A stretch of DNA of 64,000 nucleotides, taken from Curvibacter cyanobacteriorum. GTDB taxonomy: Bacteria > Pseudomonadota > Gammaproteobacteria > Burkholderiales > Burkholderiaceae_C. Position numbers and translations under genes: made by a program. Numbering within the stretch: the first letter of the stretch is position 1; the number at the start of each line of letters is the position of its first letter. The stretch lies in the NCBI RefSeq assembly GCF_028649475.1, contig NZ_JAQSIP010000004.1, positions 1 to 64,000 on the forward strand, in the 5' to 3' direction. Below the pieces are notes generated by a model. That model searched no databases, was not told where the DNA came from, and was given only the letters and a program-made list of their open reading frames with translations. Positions 57,259 to 64,000 of the stretch are shown in pieces.

Positions 57259-58368
57259 ATGAGCACTTGGCACTCCCTTCCCAAGACCGGCGACACCGAT
57301 CCCGCCTCCGACGTGGGCGGCCCGGCCCAGCCCCTGTTGACGGTGCGCGGCCTGGTCAAACACTTTCCCCTCAAGGGCGGCCTGTTCGGTCGTGCCACCG
57401 GCCAGGTGCGCGCGGTCGATGGCGTGACCTTCGAGGTGCTCAAGGGCGAGACCCTGGGCGTGGTGGGCGAGTCCGGTTGTGGCAAGTCCACCACCGCCCG
57501 CCTGCTGATGCAGCTGATGGAGCCGACCGCCGGCGAGATCGTGTTTGACGGCCGCACCGTGGGCAGCCGCGACCTGCCGCTGAAAGAGTTCCGCCGCCAG
57601 GTGCAGATGGTGTTCCAGGACAGCTATGCGTCGCTCAACCCGCGCCTGACCATCGAAGACTCGATCGCCTTCGGGCCGCAGGTGCATGGCGTGTCGGCCG
57701 AGGAGTCGATGCGCCGTGCGCACGACCTGCTGGCGCGCGTCGGCCTGGAGCCTGCGCGCTTTGCAGGCCGCTACCCGCACGAGCTGTCGGGGGGGCAGCG
57801 CCAGCGTATCAACATCGCGCGCGCCCTCGCGCTGCGCCCGCGCCTGCTGATCCTCGACGAGGCGGTGTCGGCGCTCGACAAGTCGGTCGAGAGCCAGGTG
57901 CTCAACCTGCTGTTGGACCTCAAGGAAGAGTTCGGCCTGACCTATGTCTTCATCAGCCACGACCTCAACGTGGTGCGCTACATGAGCGACCGCGTGCTGG
58001 TGATGTACCTCGGCGAGGTCGCCGAGGTGGGCCCCGCAGGCGATCTGTTTGACAACCCCGCCCACCCCTACACCCGCGCGCTGCTGTCGTCGGTGCCCTC
58101 GATGGACCCTGACCACCGCACCGAGGCACCGGCCCTCACCGGCGACCCGCCCAACCCGATCAACCCGCCCCCGGGCTGCCGCTTTCACCCGCGCTGCCCG
58201 ATGGCCGACCCGGTCTGCTCGACCCGCACCCCGGCGCGCAGCCTGGCCGGTGAGCACCATGTGGTGGCCTGCCTGATGCACGAGCTGGGCAGCGGCCACC
58301 CGCGCGCGCCGCAGCGCTCGCTGCACGACCCGCAAAACCTGTTCATCGCGAAAGAGGCCCTGGCATGA
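57259..58368 (+). CDS. ABC transporter ATP-binding protein, DppF-like
   Basis: 369 aa. Walker [14 protein letters not shown]-loop [13 protein letters not shown], signature [15 protein letters not shown], Walker [13 protein letters not shown] (Ala where Pro is usual) and the switch His in [12 protein letters not shown]. The C-terminal extension [19 protein letters not shown] is the oligopeptide-type cysteine motif, with [15 protein letters not shown] before it. ATP hydrolysis powers the importer. It ends in an ATGA overlap with the second ATPase. Confidence 0.95.
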   Translation: MSTWHSLPKTGDTDPASDVGGPAQPLLTVRGLVKHFPLKGGLFGRATGQVRAVDGVTFEVLKGETLGVVGESGCGKSTTARLLMQLMEPTAGEIVFDGRTVGSRDLPLKEFRRQVQMVFQDSYASLNPRLTIEDSIAFGPQVHGVSAEESMRRAHDLLARVGLEPARFAGRYPHELSGGQRQRINIARALALRPRLLILDEAVSALDKSVESQVLNLLLDLKEEFGLTYVFISHDLNVVRYMSDRVLVMYLGEVAEVGPAGDLFDNPAHPYTRALLSSVPSMDPDHRTEAPALTGDPPNPINPPPGCRFHPRCPMADPVCSTRTPARSLAGEHHVVACLMHELGSGHPRAPQRSLHDPQNLFIAKEALA

Positions 58369-59444
58369 GCGCTGACCCCAAGACCCTGTCCGCCGGCGCG
58401 AGCGACGATGCACCGCTGGTGCAGATCGAAGACCTGTGCGTCACCTTCACGGGCGGCCGCAAGCCGGTGCAGGCCGTCAGCGGCGTCACCCTCAGCGTGC
58501 CGCGCGGCCAGGTGGTGGCCCTGATCGGCGAGTCTGGTTCGGGCAAGAGCGTCACGCTGCGCACCCTGCTGCGCCTGCACCCCGAGCGCCGAACGAAGAT
58601 GAGCGGCCGGGTGCTGGTCGGTGGGCGCGACGTGCTGGGCATGGGCTCGCGCGAGCTGTGCGACTACCGCGGCAAGACCACCTCGATGATCTTCCAGGAG
58701 CCCCTGCTGGCGCTCGACCCGGTGTACCCGGTGGGTGCGCAGATCATCGAATCCATCCGCCGCCACGACCCGAGCGTCAGCCAGGCCCAGGCCCACCAGC
58801 GGGCGCTGGCCCTGTTTGAGCAGGTGCGCATTCCGAGCCCCGAGCGCCGCTTGCAGGCCTACCCGCACGAGATGTCGGGCGGCATGCGCCAGCGCGCCAT
58901 GATCGCGCTGGCCCTGGCCTGCCGTCCCCAGCTGCTGCTGGCCGACGAGCCCACCACGGCGCTCGACGCCACGGTGCAGATCCAGATCCTGCTCTTGCTG
59001 CGCGAGTTGCAGCGCGAGCTGGGCCTGTCGGTGATTTTTGTCACCCACGACATCGGCGCCGCGGTTGAGGTGGCCGATCGGGTGGCCGTCATGTACGGCG
59101 GCCGCATCGTCGAAGAGGGCACGGTGCGCGAGCTGATCCACCGCCCGCAACACCCCTACACGCAGGCCCTGCTGGGCAGCCGATCGCACGGCGCGATGAC
59201 GCCGGGCCAGCGCCTGCAGACCATCGGGGGCTCGCCACCGGACCTGGCCAACCTGCCCGCCGGCTGCTCGTTTGCCGAGCGCTGCAGCCGCGCCAGCGAC
59301 CTGTGCCGCCAAGCCCAGCCCGAGGCGCGCGAGGTGGTCCACTCGGGCAGCCTGGGCCACCGCGTGCGCTGCTTCCATGCCGGCCCGGCCACCCCCGCGG
59401 CCCCCTTGCCCCCAGTTGGAGAAGAACCCCATGCCCTTGCATGA
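58365..59444 (+). CDS. ABC transporter ATP-binding protein, DppD-like
   Basis: 359 aa. Walker A GESGSGKSVTLRTLL, Q-loop MIFQEPLLALDPVYP, signature MSGGMRQRAMIALAL, Walker B LLLADEPTTALDATVQ and the switch His in FVTHDIGAAVEV. The C-terminal cysteine motif is PAGCSFAERCSRASDLC. It heterodimerises with the preceding protein. The 3' end overlaps the amidase start by 14 nt. Confidence 0.95.
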   Translation: MSADPKTLSAGASDDAPLVQIEDLCVTFTGGRKPVQAVSGVTLSVPRGQVVALIGESGSGKSVTLRTLLRLHPERRTKMSGRVLVGGRDVLGMGSRELCDYRGKTTSMIFQEPLLALDPVYPVGAQIIESIRRHDPSVSQAQAHQRALALFEQVRIPSPERRLQAYPHEMSGGMRQRAMIALALACRPQLLLADEPTTALDATVQIQILLLLRELQRELGLSVIFVTHDIGAAVEVADRVAVMYGGRIVEEGTVRELIHRPQHPYTQALLGSRSHGAMTPGQRLQTIGGSPPDLANLPAGCSFAERCSRASDLCRQAQPEAREVVHSGSLGHRVRCFHAGPATPAAPLPPVGEEPHALA

Positions 59445-60618
59445 CCCGGCGCACGCCTTCGTGCCCTATCCCGATGTGCCGGTGGCCCACGCGTCCACCG
59501 GTCCCCTGACCGGCCTGCGTTTCGCGGTCAAGGACCTGTTTGACATCGCCGGCTACCCCACCGGCGGCGGCAACCCCATCGTGCTGGCCCTGTCGGGCAT
59601 CAAGACCCGCACGGCCCCCACGGTGCAGGCCTTGCTCGACGCCGGCGCTGCGCTGGTGGGCAAGACCGTCACCGACGAGCTGGCCTTCTCCATGAACGGC
59701 AACAACGCCCACTTTGGCGCCCCGATCAATGGCGCCGCGCCGGACCGCATCTCGGGCGGCTCGTCGTCGGGCTCGGCCTCGGCCGTGTCCAACCACCTGG
59801 CCGACTTTGCCCTGGGCACCGACACCGGTGGCTCGGTGCGCGCCCCAGCCAGTCACTGTGGCCTGTACGGCCTGCGCCCCAGCCACGGCCGCATCTCGCT
59901 GGCCGGTGCGCTGGACCTGGCGCCGAGCTTTGACACCTGTGGCTTCTTTGCCCGCGAGGCCGACACTTTTTGTCGCGTCGGCGAGGTGCTGCTCGGCCCC
60001 GACGCCACCCCGCTGCCGGCCCGTCCGCGCCTGCTCAAGCCGCTGGACCTGTGGGCCCTGGTCGCGCCCGCGGCCGTGGCCGCGGTGACGCCGCTGTTCG
60101 AGCGCGCCCAGGCCCTGTGGGGCCCGGCCGCCGACAGCGCCGCGGTGCTCGACTCGCTGGAGGCCATGTACTGGCACTTCCGTTACCTGCAAGGCCGTGA
60201 GGCCTGGGTCACCGATGGCCCGCTGATCGAGCGCTACGCGCCGCCGCTGGGCCCGGGTGTGGCCGAGCGCTTTGCCTGGTCGCGTGCCGTGACCGATGCC
60301 CAGGTGGCCCAGGCGCAGGCCTTCCGGCGCGCCTACCAGGCCCACCTGGCGGCGCTGCTGGGCGCTGACGGCGTGTTGATCCTGCCCACCATGCCCGACG
60401 TGGCGCCGCTGCGCAGCGCCCCCGAGTCGGCCTTGGAGGACTACCGCAACCGCGCCATCAACCTGCTGTGTGCGGCGGGTTTGGCGGGCTGCCCGCAGGT
60501 GTCCGTGCCGGGCGCCGTCCAGGCCGAGGCGGGGGCGCCGATCGGTCTGTCCCTGATCGGGCCGGTGGGCTCCGACGCCAGCCTGCTGCGCCTGGCGGCC
60601 GCCCTGAGCGTGGTTTGA
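59431..60618 (+). CDS. Amidase-signature-family hydrolase
   Basis: 395 aa. The Ser-cisSer-Lys catalytic triad is visible: Lys34 in FAVKDLFDIAG, the cis-Ser in ISGGSSSGSASAVS (about 110) and the nucleophile in GTDTGGSVRAPAS (about 135). It hydrolyses amides in the cytoplasm. Start ATG 59431 with GGAGAAG at 59418-59424; longer in-frame sequence upstream is inside the ATPase gene. Position at the end of the transport operon indicates that it acts on the imported compound. The coding end runs into an 11-bp repeat. Confidence 0.92.
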   Translation: MPLHDPAHAFVPYPDVPVAHASTGPLTGLRFAVKDLFDIAGYPTGGGNPIVLALSGIKTRTAPTVQALLDAGAALVGKTVTDELAFSMNGNNAHFGAPINGAAPDRISGGSSSGSASAVSNHLADFALGTDTGGSVRAPASHCGLYGLRPSHGRISLAGALDLAPSFDTCGFFAREADTFCRVGEVLLGPDATPLPARPRLLKPLDLWALVAPAAVAAVTPLFERAQALWGPAADSAAVLDSLEAMYWHFRYLQGREAWVTDGPLIERYAPPLGPGVAERFAWSRAVTDAQVAQAQAFRRAYQAHLAALLGADGVLILPTMPDVAPLRSAPESALEDYRNRAINLLCAAGLAGCPQVSVPGAVQAEAGAPIGLSLIGPVGSDASLLRLAAALSVV

Positions 60619-60664
60619 GTGCGGCTTGAACGTGGCTTGAACGCGGCTTGAACGCGGCTTGGGT
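60610..60664. repeat. 11-bp tandem repeat at the end of the amidase gene
   Basis: Five imperfect units of GCGGCTTGAAC: GTGGTTTGAGT, GCGGCTTGAAC, GTGGCTTGAAC, GCGGCTTGAAC, GCGGCTTGGGT. The first unit contains the amidase stop (GTGGTTTGA). The period equals one DNA helical turn. The following 200 nt, up to the antiporter gene, are GC-rich and without a gene. Confidence 0.9.
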
Positions 60665-60858
60665 GGGCCCTGAGCCCAGGCTGAACCCGCGTTGAACCGG
60701 CCCTGATCCACCCCCGATCCACCCCCGGCGGGCGCGTCCGCGCCGGCGGCTCAGGTGCCCCGTCGGCGGTGCACTTTGTAACAAAGTTGGCGCCGTCTTT
60801 GCGGCCTTTTCATCTCGGGCGCATGCGTCGGCGCGACGGCGGCGACTACAGTGCACGG

Positions 60859-60875
60859 GCCCGCGCTGCGCGGGC
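60859..60875 (+). promoter_or_regulatory. 5' leader hairpin of the cation/proton antiporter
   Basis: GCCCGCG-CTG-CGCGGGC is a perfect 7-bp stem with a 3-nt loop ending 18 nt before the ATG. A TACAGT box at 60847-60852 lies upstream, so the hairpin would be in the mRNA leader. It may affect ribosome access; no other role can be inferred. Confidence 0.5.
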
Positions 60876-60892
60876 AGTGACTGGGTGTTCCG

Positions 60893-62584
60893 ATGCAGAC
60901 TGTTCTCTCTCTTTTGGCCTTGCTCGCGCTGGTGGCCTGTTCCGGCGTGGTGACGCGCTTCTGGCCGCGCCTGCCGCAGCCCTTGTTGCAACTCGCGCTC
61001 GGCGCCCTCGCAGCCTGGCCGGTGTCGGGCCTGCGGGTCGAGATCGACGCCGCCACCTTCATGCTGCTGATCCCGCCGATGCTGTTTGCCGACGGCTGGC
61101 AGATGCCCAAGCGCGAGTTTGGCGCCAACCGCTGGCCCATCCTGATGCTGGCCGTGGGCCTGGTGCTGATCACCGTGCTGGTGGTCGGCCACATCATCCA
61201 CTGGATCCTGCCCGCCATGCCGCTGTCGGTGGCCTTTGTGCTCGCCGCGGTGCTGTCGCCGACCGACGCGGTGGCGGTCTCGGCCGTGTCGCAGCGCCAC
61301 CCCATGCCCGCGCGCCTGCAGAACGTGCTGGAGGGCGAGTCGCTGATGAACGACGCCTCGGCGCTGGTGGCGGTCAAGTTCGCGGTGGCGGCCACGCTGA
61401 CGCAGCAGTTCTCGTGGCGCGAGGCGGGCTGGGACCTGCTGTGGATGTCGGGCGGCGGGGTGCTGGTGGGGTGGCTGTTCAGCCGCGCCTTTGCCTGGGT
61501 GCATGACCGCTTTCTGTTCTGGCGCGAGGGCGAGGCCGCGGGGCCCTCCGTGCTGTTGATCCTGCTGATGCCTTTTGCGCCGTACCTGGTCGCTGAGCAC
61601 CTGGGCCTGTCGGGGGTGTTGGCCGCGGTGGCGGCGGGCATGAGTGCCAGCCTGCTCGACCTGCGCAGCACGCGCTTCAACGCCTTCCATGTGCAGGCCC
61701 AGGGCACCTGGGAGGTGATCCGTTTTGCCTTCACCGGCCTGGTGTTCGTGTTGCTGGGCCAGCAGGTGCCCGAGCTGCTGCAGAACCTGCAAGAGCCTTT
61801 GCAGGACCTGCAGGCCGCGGGTGCGCGCATGCACCCGGGGCAGGCGCTGGGGCCGCTGCTGGGCAGCACCTTGGTGATTGCCTTGTCCCTGCTGGCGGTG
61901 CGCTTTGGCACCCTGCTGATGGGCGTGGGGCTGCCGTCCTTGCTGCCTCGGCGCTGGCGCCGTGGCGGGCTGCGCCCGGTGCCGCTGAGCTGGGTGGCGG
62001 TGGCCTCGCTCGGTGGCATCCGCGGCGGCATCACGCTGGCCGCGGTGCTGGGGCTGCCGCTGTGGCTGAACTCAGGCGCACCGTTTCCGGCGCGCGACCT
62101 GCTGGTGTTCCAGACCACCGCCATCATCGTCATTTCGCTGCTCGGAGGCAGCCTGGGCCTGCCCTGGTTGCTGCGCCGCCTGCACGCCGCGGCAGGCCCG
62201 GGCCGACCGCACCTGGAGCAGCGCTGGGCCCGCAAGCGCGCCTTGCGCGCCGCCCTGCTGGCGCTGGAGCAGGTGCCCGAAGGCCTGGTGGCCCGCCACT
62301 TGGGGGACGAGGCCGCCGCACAGGCGGCCCTGATCGACAAGGTGCGCCTGCGCGTGCGCCACCTCTACCAGCACCGCCTGACCGAGGTGGCCGGTGACGA
62401 GGCCGGGCGCGCCGTGTCGCAGAGCGTGCTGGGGTTGGAGAAGGGCCTGCGCCTGCACGTGCTGCAGGCCGAGCGCGAGGCCCTGTACGCGCTGCGCGGG
62501 CGCCACCAGATCAACGACGACACCCTGCGCCTGCTGATCCGCGAGATCGACATGGTCGAGCTCGCCTTGCGCGGCGTGGTCTGA
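60893..62584 (+). CDS. CPA1-family Na+(K+)/H+ antiporter
   Basis: 563 aa. About 12 membrane helices in the first 430 residues, then a C-terminal cytoplasmic domain (about 440-563) rich in charged helices. The antiporter core shows AAVLSPTDAVAVSAV and EGESLMNDASALVAVKFAVA, with the NDA acidic residue of the exchange site, and SLGGIRGGITLAAVLGLPLW. It exports Na+ or K+ in exchange for protons at the inner membrane. The ATG at 60893 starts the first helix; no good Shine-Dalgarno precedes it. Confidence 0.92.
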   Translation: MQTVLSLLALLALVACSGVVTRFWPRLPQPLLQLALGALAAWPVSGLRVEIDAATFMLLIPPMLFADGWQMPKREFGANRWPILMLAVGLVLITVLVVGHIIHWILPAMPLSVAFVLAAVLSPTDAVAVSAVSQRHPMPARLQNVLEGESLMNDASALVAVKFAVAATLTQQFSWREAGWDLLWMSGGGVLVGWLFSRAFAWVHDRFLFWREGEAAGPSVLLILLMPFAPYLVAEHLGLSGVLAAVAAGMSASLLDLRSTRFNAFHVQAQGTWEVIRFAFTGLVFVLLGQQVPELLQNLQEPLQDLQAAGARMHPGQALGPLLGSTLVIALSLLAVRFGTLLMGVGLPSLLPRRWRRGGLRPVPLSWVAVASLGGIRGGITLAAVLGLPLWLNSGAPFPARDLLVFQTTAIIVISLLGGSLGLPWLLRRLHAAAGPGRPHLEQRWARKRALRAALLALEQVPEGLVARHLGDEAAAQAALIDKVRLRVRHLYQHRLTEVAGDEAGRAVSQSVLGLEKGLRLHVLQAEREALYALRGRHQINDDTLRLLIREIDMVELALRGVV

Positions 62585-62612
62585 GGCTCGCGCGGGGGGC
62601 TGCGCCGCGGGC

Positions 62613-63710
62613 TCAGGCCCACAGCGGCTCGGCGTCCAGGGCTTCGAGCTGGTCGTGCAGCAGGTGGGTCTGACCCTGCCAGTAGTCGCTGCTGCCAAAC
62701 CAGGGAAAGTGGATCGGGAACGTGGGGTCGCTCCAGCGGCTGGCCAGCCAGGCGCTGTAGTGGATCAGGCGCAGCGTGCGCAGCGGCTCGATCAGGGCCA
62801 GCTCGCGGCGGTCGAAGTCGCGCACCTGCTCATAGCCTTCGAGCAAGGCGCTGAGCTGGCCGGTCTGCTGCGCGCGGTCGCCCGACAGCAGCATCCACAG
62901 GTCTTGCACCGCGGGGCCGCTGCGCGCGTCGTCGAGGTCGACAAAGTGCGGGCCGCCCTCGGGCAGCTCGGTCGGGGTCCAGAGGATGTTGCCCGGGTGG
63001 CAGTCGCCGTGCAGGCGGATCAGCTTCAGTGCATCGGCGCGGAAGTGCCCGTTCACCGGGTCGCAGGCCGGGTGGGCCGCGATGCGCGCCAGCGCCTCGT
63101 TGCAGGCCGCCAGCCAGGGGCCGGCGGCGTCGGCGGGCAGGGCGTTGGACTGCAGCAGGCTGTCGCGCGCGGCCCAGCCAAAGCTGGCCAGGTCCAGCGC
63201 CGGGCGGGCCTCAAACGCCTGCTGCGCGCCCACCTGGTGCAGGCGCGCCAGGAAGCGCCCGGTCCATTCGAGCACCTCGAAATCGTCCAGCTCGGGCTGG
63301 CGGCCACCCCGGCGCGGGCTGACCGAAAACGCGAAGCCGCTGTGGTGGTGCAGGCTGCGGCCCTCGATCTGCAGCGGGCCCACCGCCGGCACTTCGGCGG
63401 CACTGAGCTGGGCCGAGAAGCGGTGTTCTTCGAGGATCTGCGCCTCGCTCCAGCGCCCGGGGCGGTAGAACTTGCACACCACCCGGTCGTGCCCCTGCAC
63501 GGGTGACTCGAGTTGCACGTCGTAGACGCGGTTCTCGTACGAGGACAAGGCCATCAGGCGGCCGTCGCCGTGCAGGCCGATCTGGGCCAGCGCGTCCAGC
63601 ACGGTGTCCGGGGTCAGCCTTTCGTAGGGGTGCTCGGCAGCGGGGCTGGCCGGGGCCTGCTCGTCGAAGGTGAAGGGAGGTTGGTCGTCCAGGGGATCGG
63701 TGTGGGGCAT
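62613..63710 (-). CDS. srkA: SrkA/RdoA-like stress response serine/threonine kinase
   Basis: 365 aa (E. coli YihE/SrkA 328), with an N-terminal extension of about 30 residues. The kinase-like fold of the APH group has ENRVYDVQLESP (nucleotide-binding strand), the catalytic loop RLHGDCHPGNILWTP and the magnesium site FVDLDDARSGPAVQDLWML. SrkA protects cells from MazEF-linked death and oxidative stress in E. coli. The start ATG 63710 is preceded by GACAAT with a 6-nt gap. Convergent with the antiporter gene. Confidence 0.93.
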   Translation of the reverse strand: MPHTDPLDDQPPFTFDEQAPASPAAEHPYERLTPDTVLDALAQIGLHGDGRLMALSSYENRVYDVQLESPVQGHDRVVCKFYRPGRWSEAQILEEHRFSAQLSAAEVPAVGPLQIEGRSLHHHSGFAFSVSPRRGGRQPELDDFEVLEWTGRFLARLHQVGAQQAFEARPALDLASFGWAARDSLLQSNALPADAAGPWLAACNEALARIAAHPACDPVNGHFRADALKLIRLHGDCHPGNILWTPTELPEGGPHFVDLDDARSGPAVQDLWMLLSGDRAQQTGQLSALLEGYEQVRDFDRRELALIEPLRTLRLIHYSAWLASRWSDPTFPIHFPWFGSSDYWQGQTHLLHDQLEALDAEPLWA

Positions 63711-63716
63711 GCGCTG

Positions 63717-63722
63717 ATTGTC
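63717..63722 (-). promoter_or_regulatory. Candidate -10 box of srkA
   Basis: GACAAT on the minus strand, with 6 nt before the ATG at 63710, as at hemE. There is no Shine-Dalgarno in between, consistent with a leaderless message. Confidence 0.45.
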
Positions 63723-63736
63723 GTTGCCCCGGGCCT

Positions 63737-64000
63737 CTAGGCGGTGGTCGCTTCGTCCATCCGTGCGGCCGCGGCCAGCAGGGTCTGGCGCAGCCACAGC
63801 AGGCCCGGGTCCTTGGAGCGGTGCTTGTGCCACTGCATGACCTGCACCATGGGCGGGATCGGCATCGGCGGTTTGAGCAGCCGGATTGGCAGGTGCCGAC
63901 TGGCCTGCTGGGCCAGGCGCCGGTGCATGGTGGCGATGCGGTCGGTACCCACCACCAGGTGCGGTGCGGTCATGAAGCTGAAGGTGGACACCTCCACGCG
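63737..64000 (-). CDS. LysR-family regulator, C-terminal fragment (gene starts beyond the window)
   Basis: 88 codons, open to the window edge. The sequence FMTAPHLVVGTDRIATMHRRLAQ, with PPMVQVMQWHKHRSKDPGLLWLRQTL after it, is the end of the effector-binding domain of a NodD/LeuO-like LysR protein. The DNA-binding half lies outside. The stop is 26 nt upstream of srkA, so srkA may be read partly from this gene's promoter as well as its own. Confidence 0.85.
   Translation of the reverse strand, partial: RVEVSTFSFMTAPHLVVGTDRIATMHRRLAQQASRHLPIRLLKPPMPIPPMVQVMQWHKHRSKDPGLLWLRQTLLAAAARMDEATTA

Overview
The window looks like the chromosome of a GC-rich betaproteobacterium, order Burkholderiales and probably family Comamonadaceae. 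The evidence is the order tuf-trnW-secE-nusG-rplKAJL-rpoBC, the block rsmB-DUF4390-ntrY-ntrX-trnF, hemE next to priA, and the strong G/C bias at third codon positions. I could not search databases, so the family assignment rests on gene order and protein character. I see no transposase, integrase, phage gene, CRISPR array or rRNA; this is core chromosome with some accessory metabolic and signalling genes.

Layout. 1-12.5 kb: end of tuf, tRNA-Trp, secE, nusG, four ribosomal protein genes, rpoB and rpoC, closed by a strong terminator. 12.5-18.2 kb: a divergent LemA-like gene, rsmB, a DUF4390 gene, the NtrY sensor kinase, a response regulator that looks like NtrX without its AAA+ domain, and tRNA-Phe. 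18.4-22.3 kb: a divergent HxlR regulator/QorB quinone reductase pair, an unrecognised gene, outer-membrane phospholipase A and a coupled small secreted protein. 22.4-29 kb: Rep helicase, a PAP2-type acid phosphatase lipoprotein, an AEC-family carrier and PriA. 29.0-30.1 kb: a gene-free interval holding three spaced copies of a DnaA-box / hairpin / IHF-site / DnaA-box module. 30.1-35.8 kb: hemE, a thioredoxin-like protein, DsbD, AlaX and a LysR regulator. 35.8-43.6 kb: an MDR oxidoreductase, a solute-binding protein coupled to a MASE1 diguanylate cyclase, and an Lrp regulator divergent from a homodimeric 2-oxoacid dehydrogenase E1. 43.8-52.4 kb: a MASE1-CHASE-GGDEF-EAL protein, a creatininase-family hydrolase, and a histidine kinase beside a REC-GGDEF-EAL regulator. 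52.5-60.6 kb: a LysR regulator divergent from a complete peptide/nickel-type ABC importer that ends in an amidase. 60.9-64 kb: a CPA1 cation/proton antiporter, SrkA-like kinase, and the end of another LysR gene.

How it fits together. The left third is the transcription/translation core. NtrYX and three c-di-GMP turnover proteins, two of them in or beside sensory pairs, make the right half rich in signalling. The ABC importer plus amidase reads as one uptake-and-hydrolysis operon under LysR control.

The most unusual item is the DnaA/IHF array between priA and hemE. It has five exact TTATNCACA boxes, all in one orientation, and three exact IHF consensus sites at nearly constant spacing. It could titrate or reactivate DnaA, or be part of an origin; the head-on orientation of rpoBC relative to this point argues against a simple oriC. 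A second theme is that several genes here (hemE, srkA, the creatininase, DUF4390) have a -10-like hexamer ending 6-7 nt before the start codon and no Shine-Dalgarno sequence, as expected for leaderless mRNAs.
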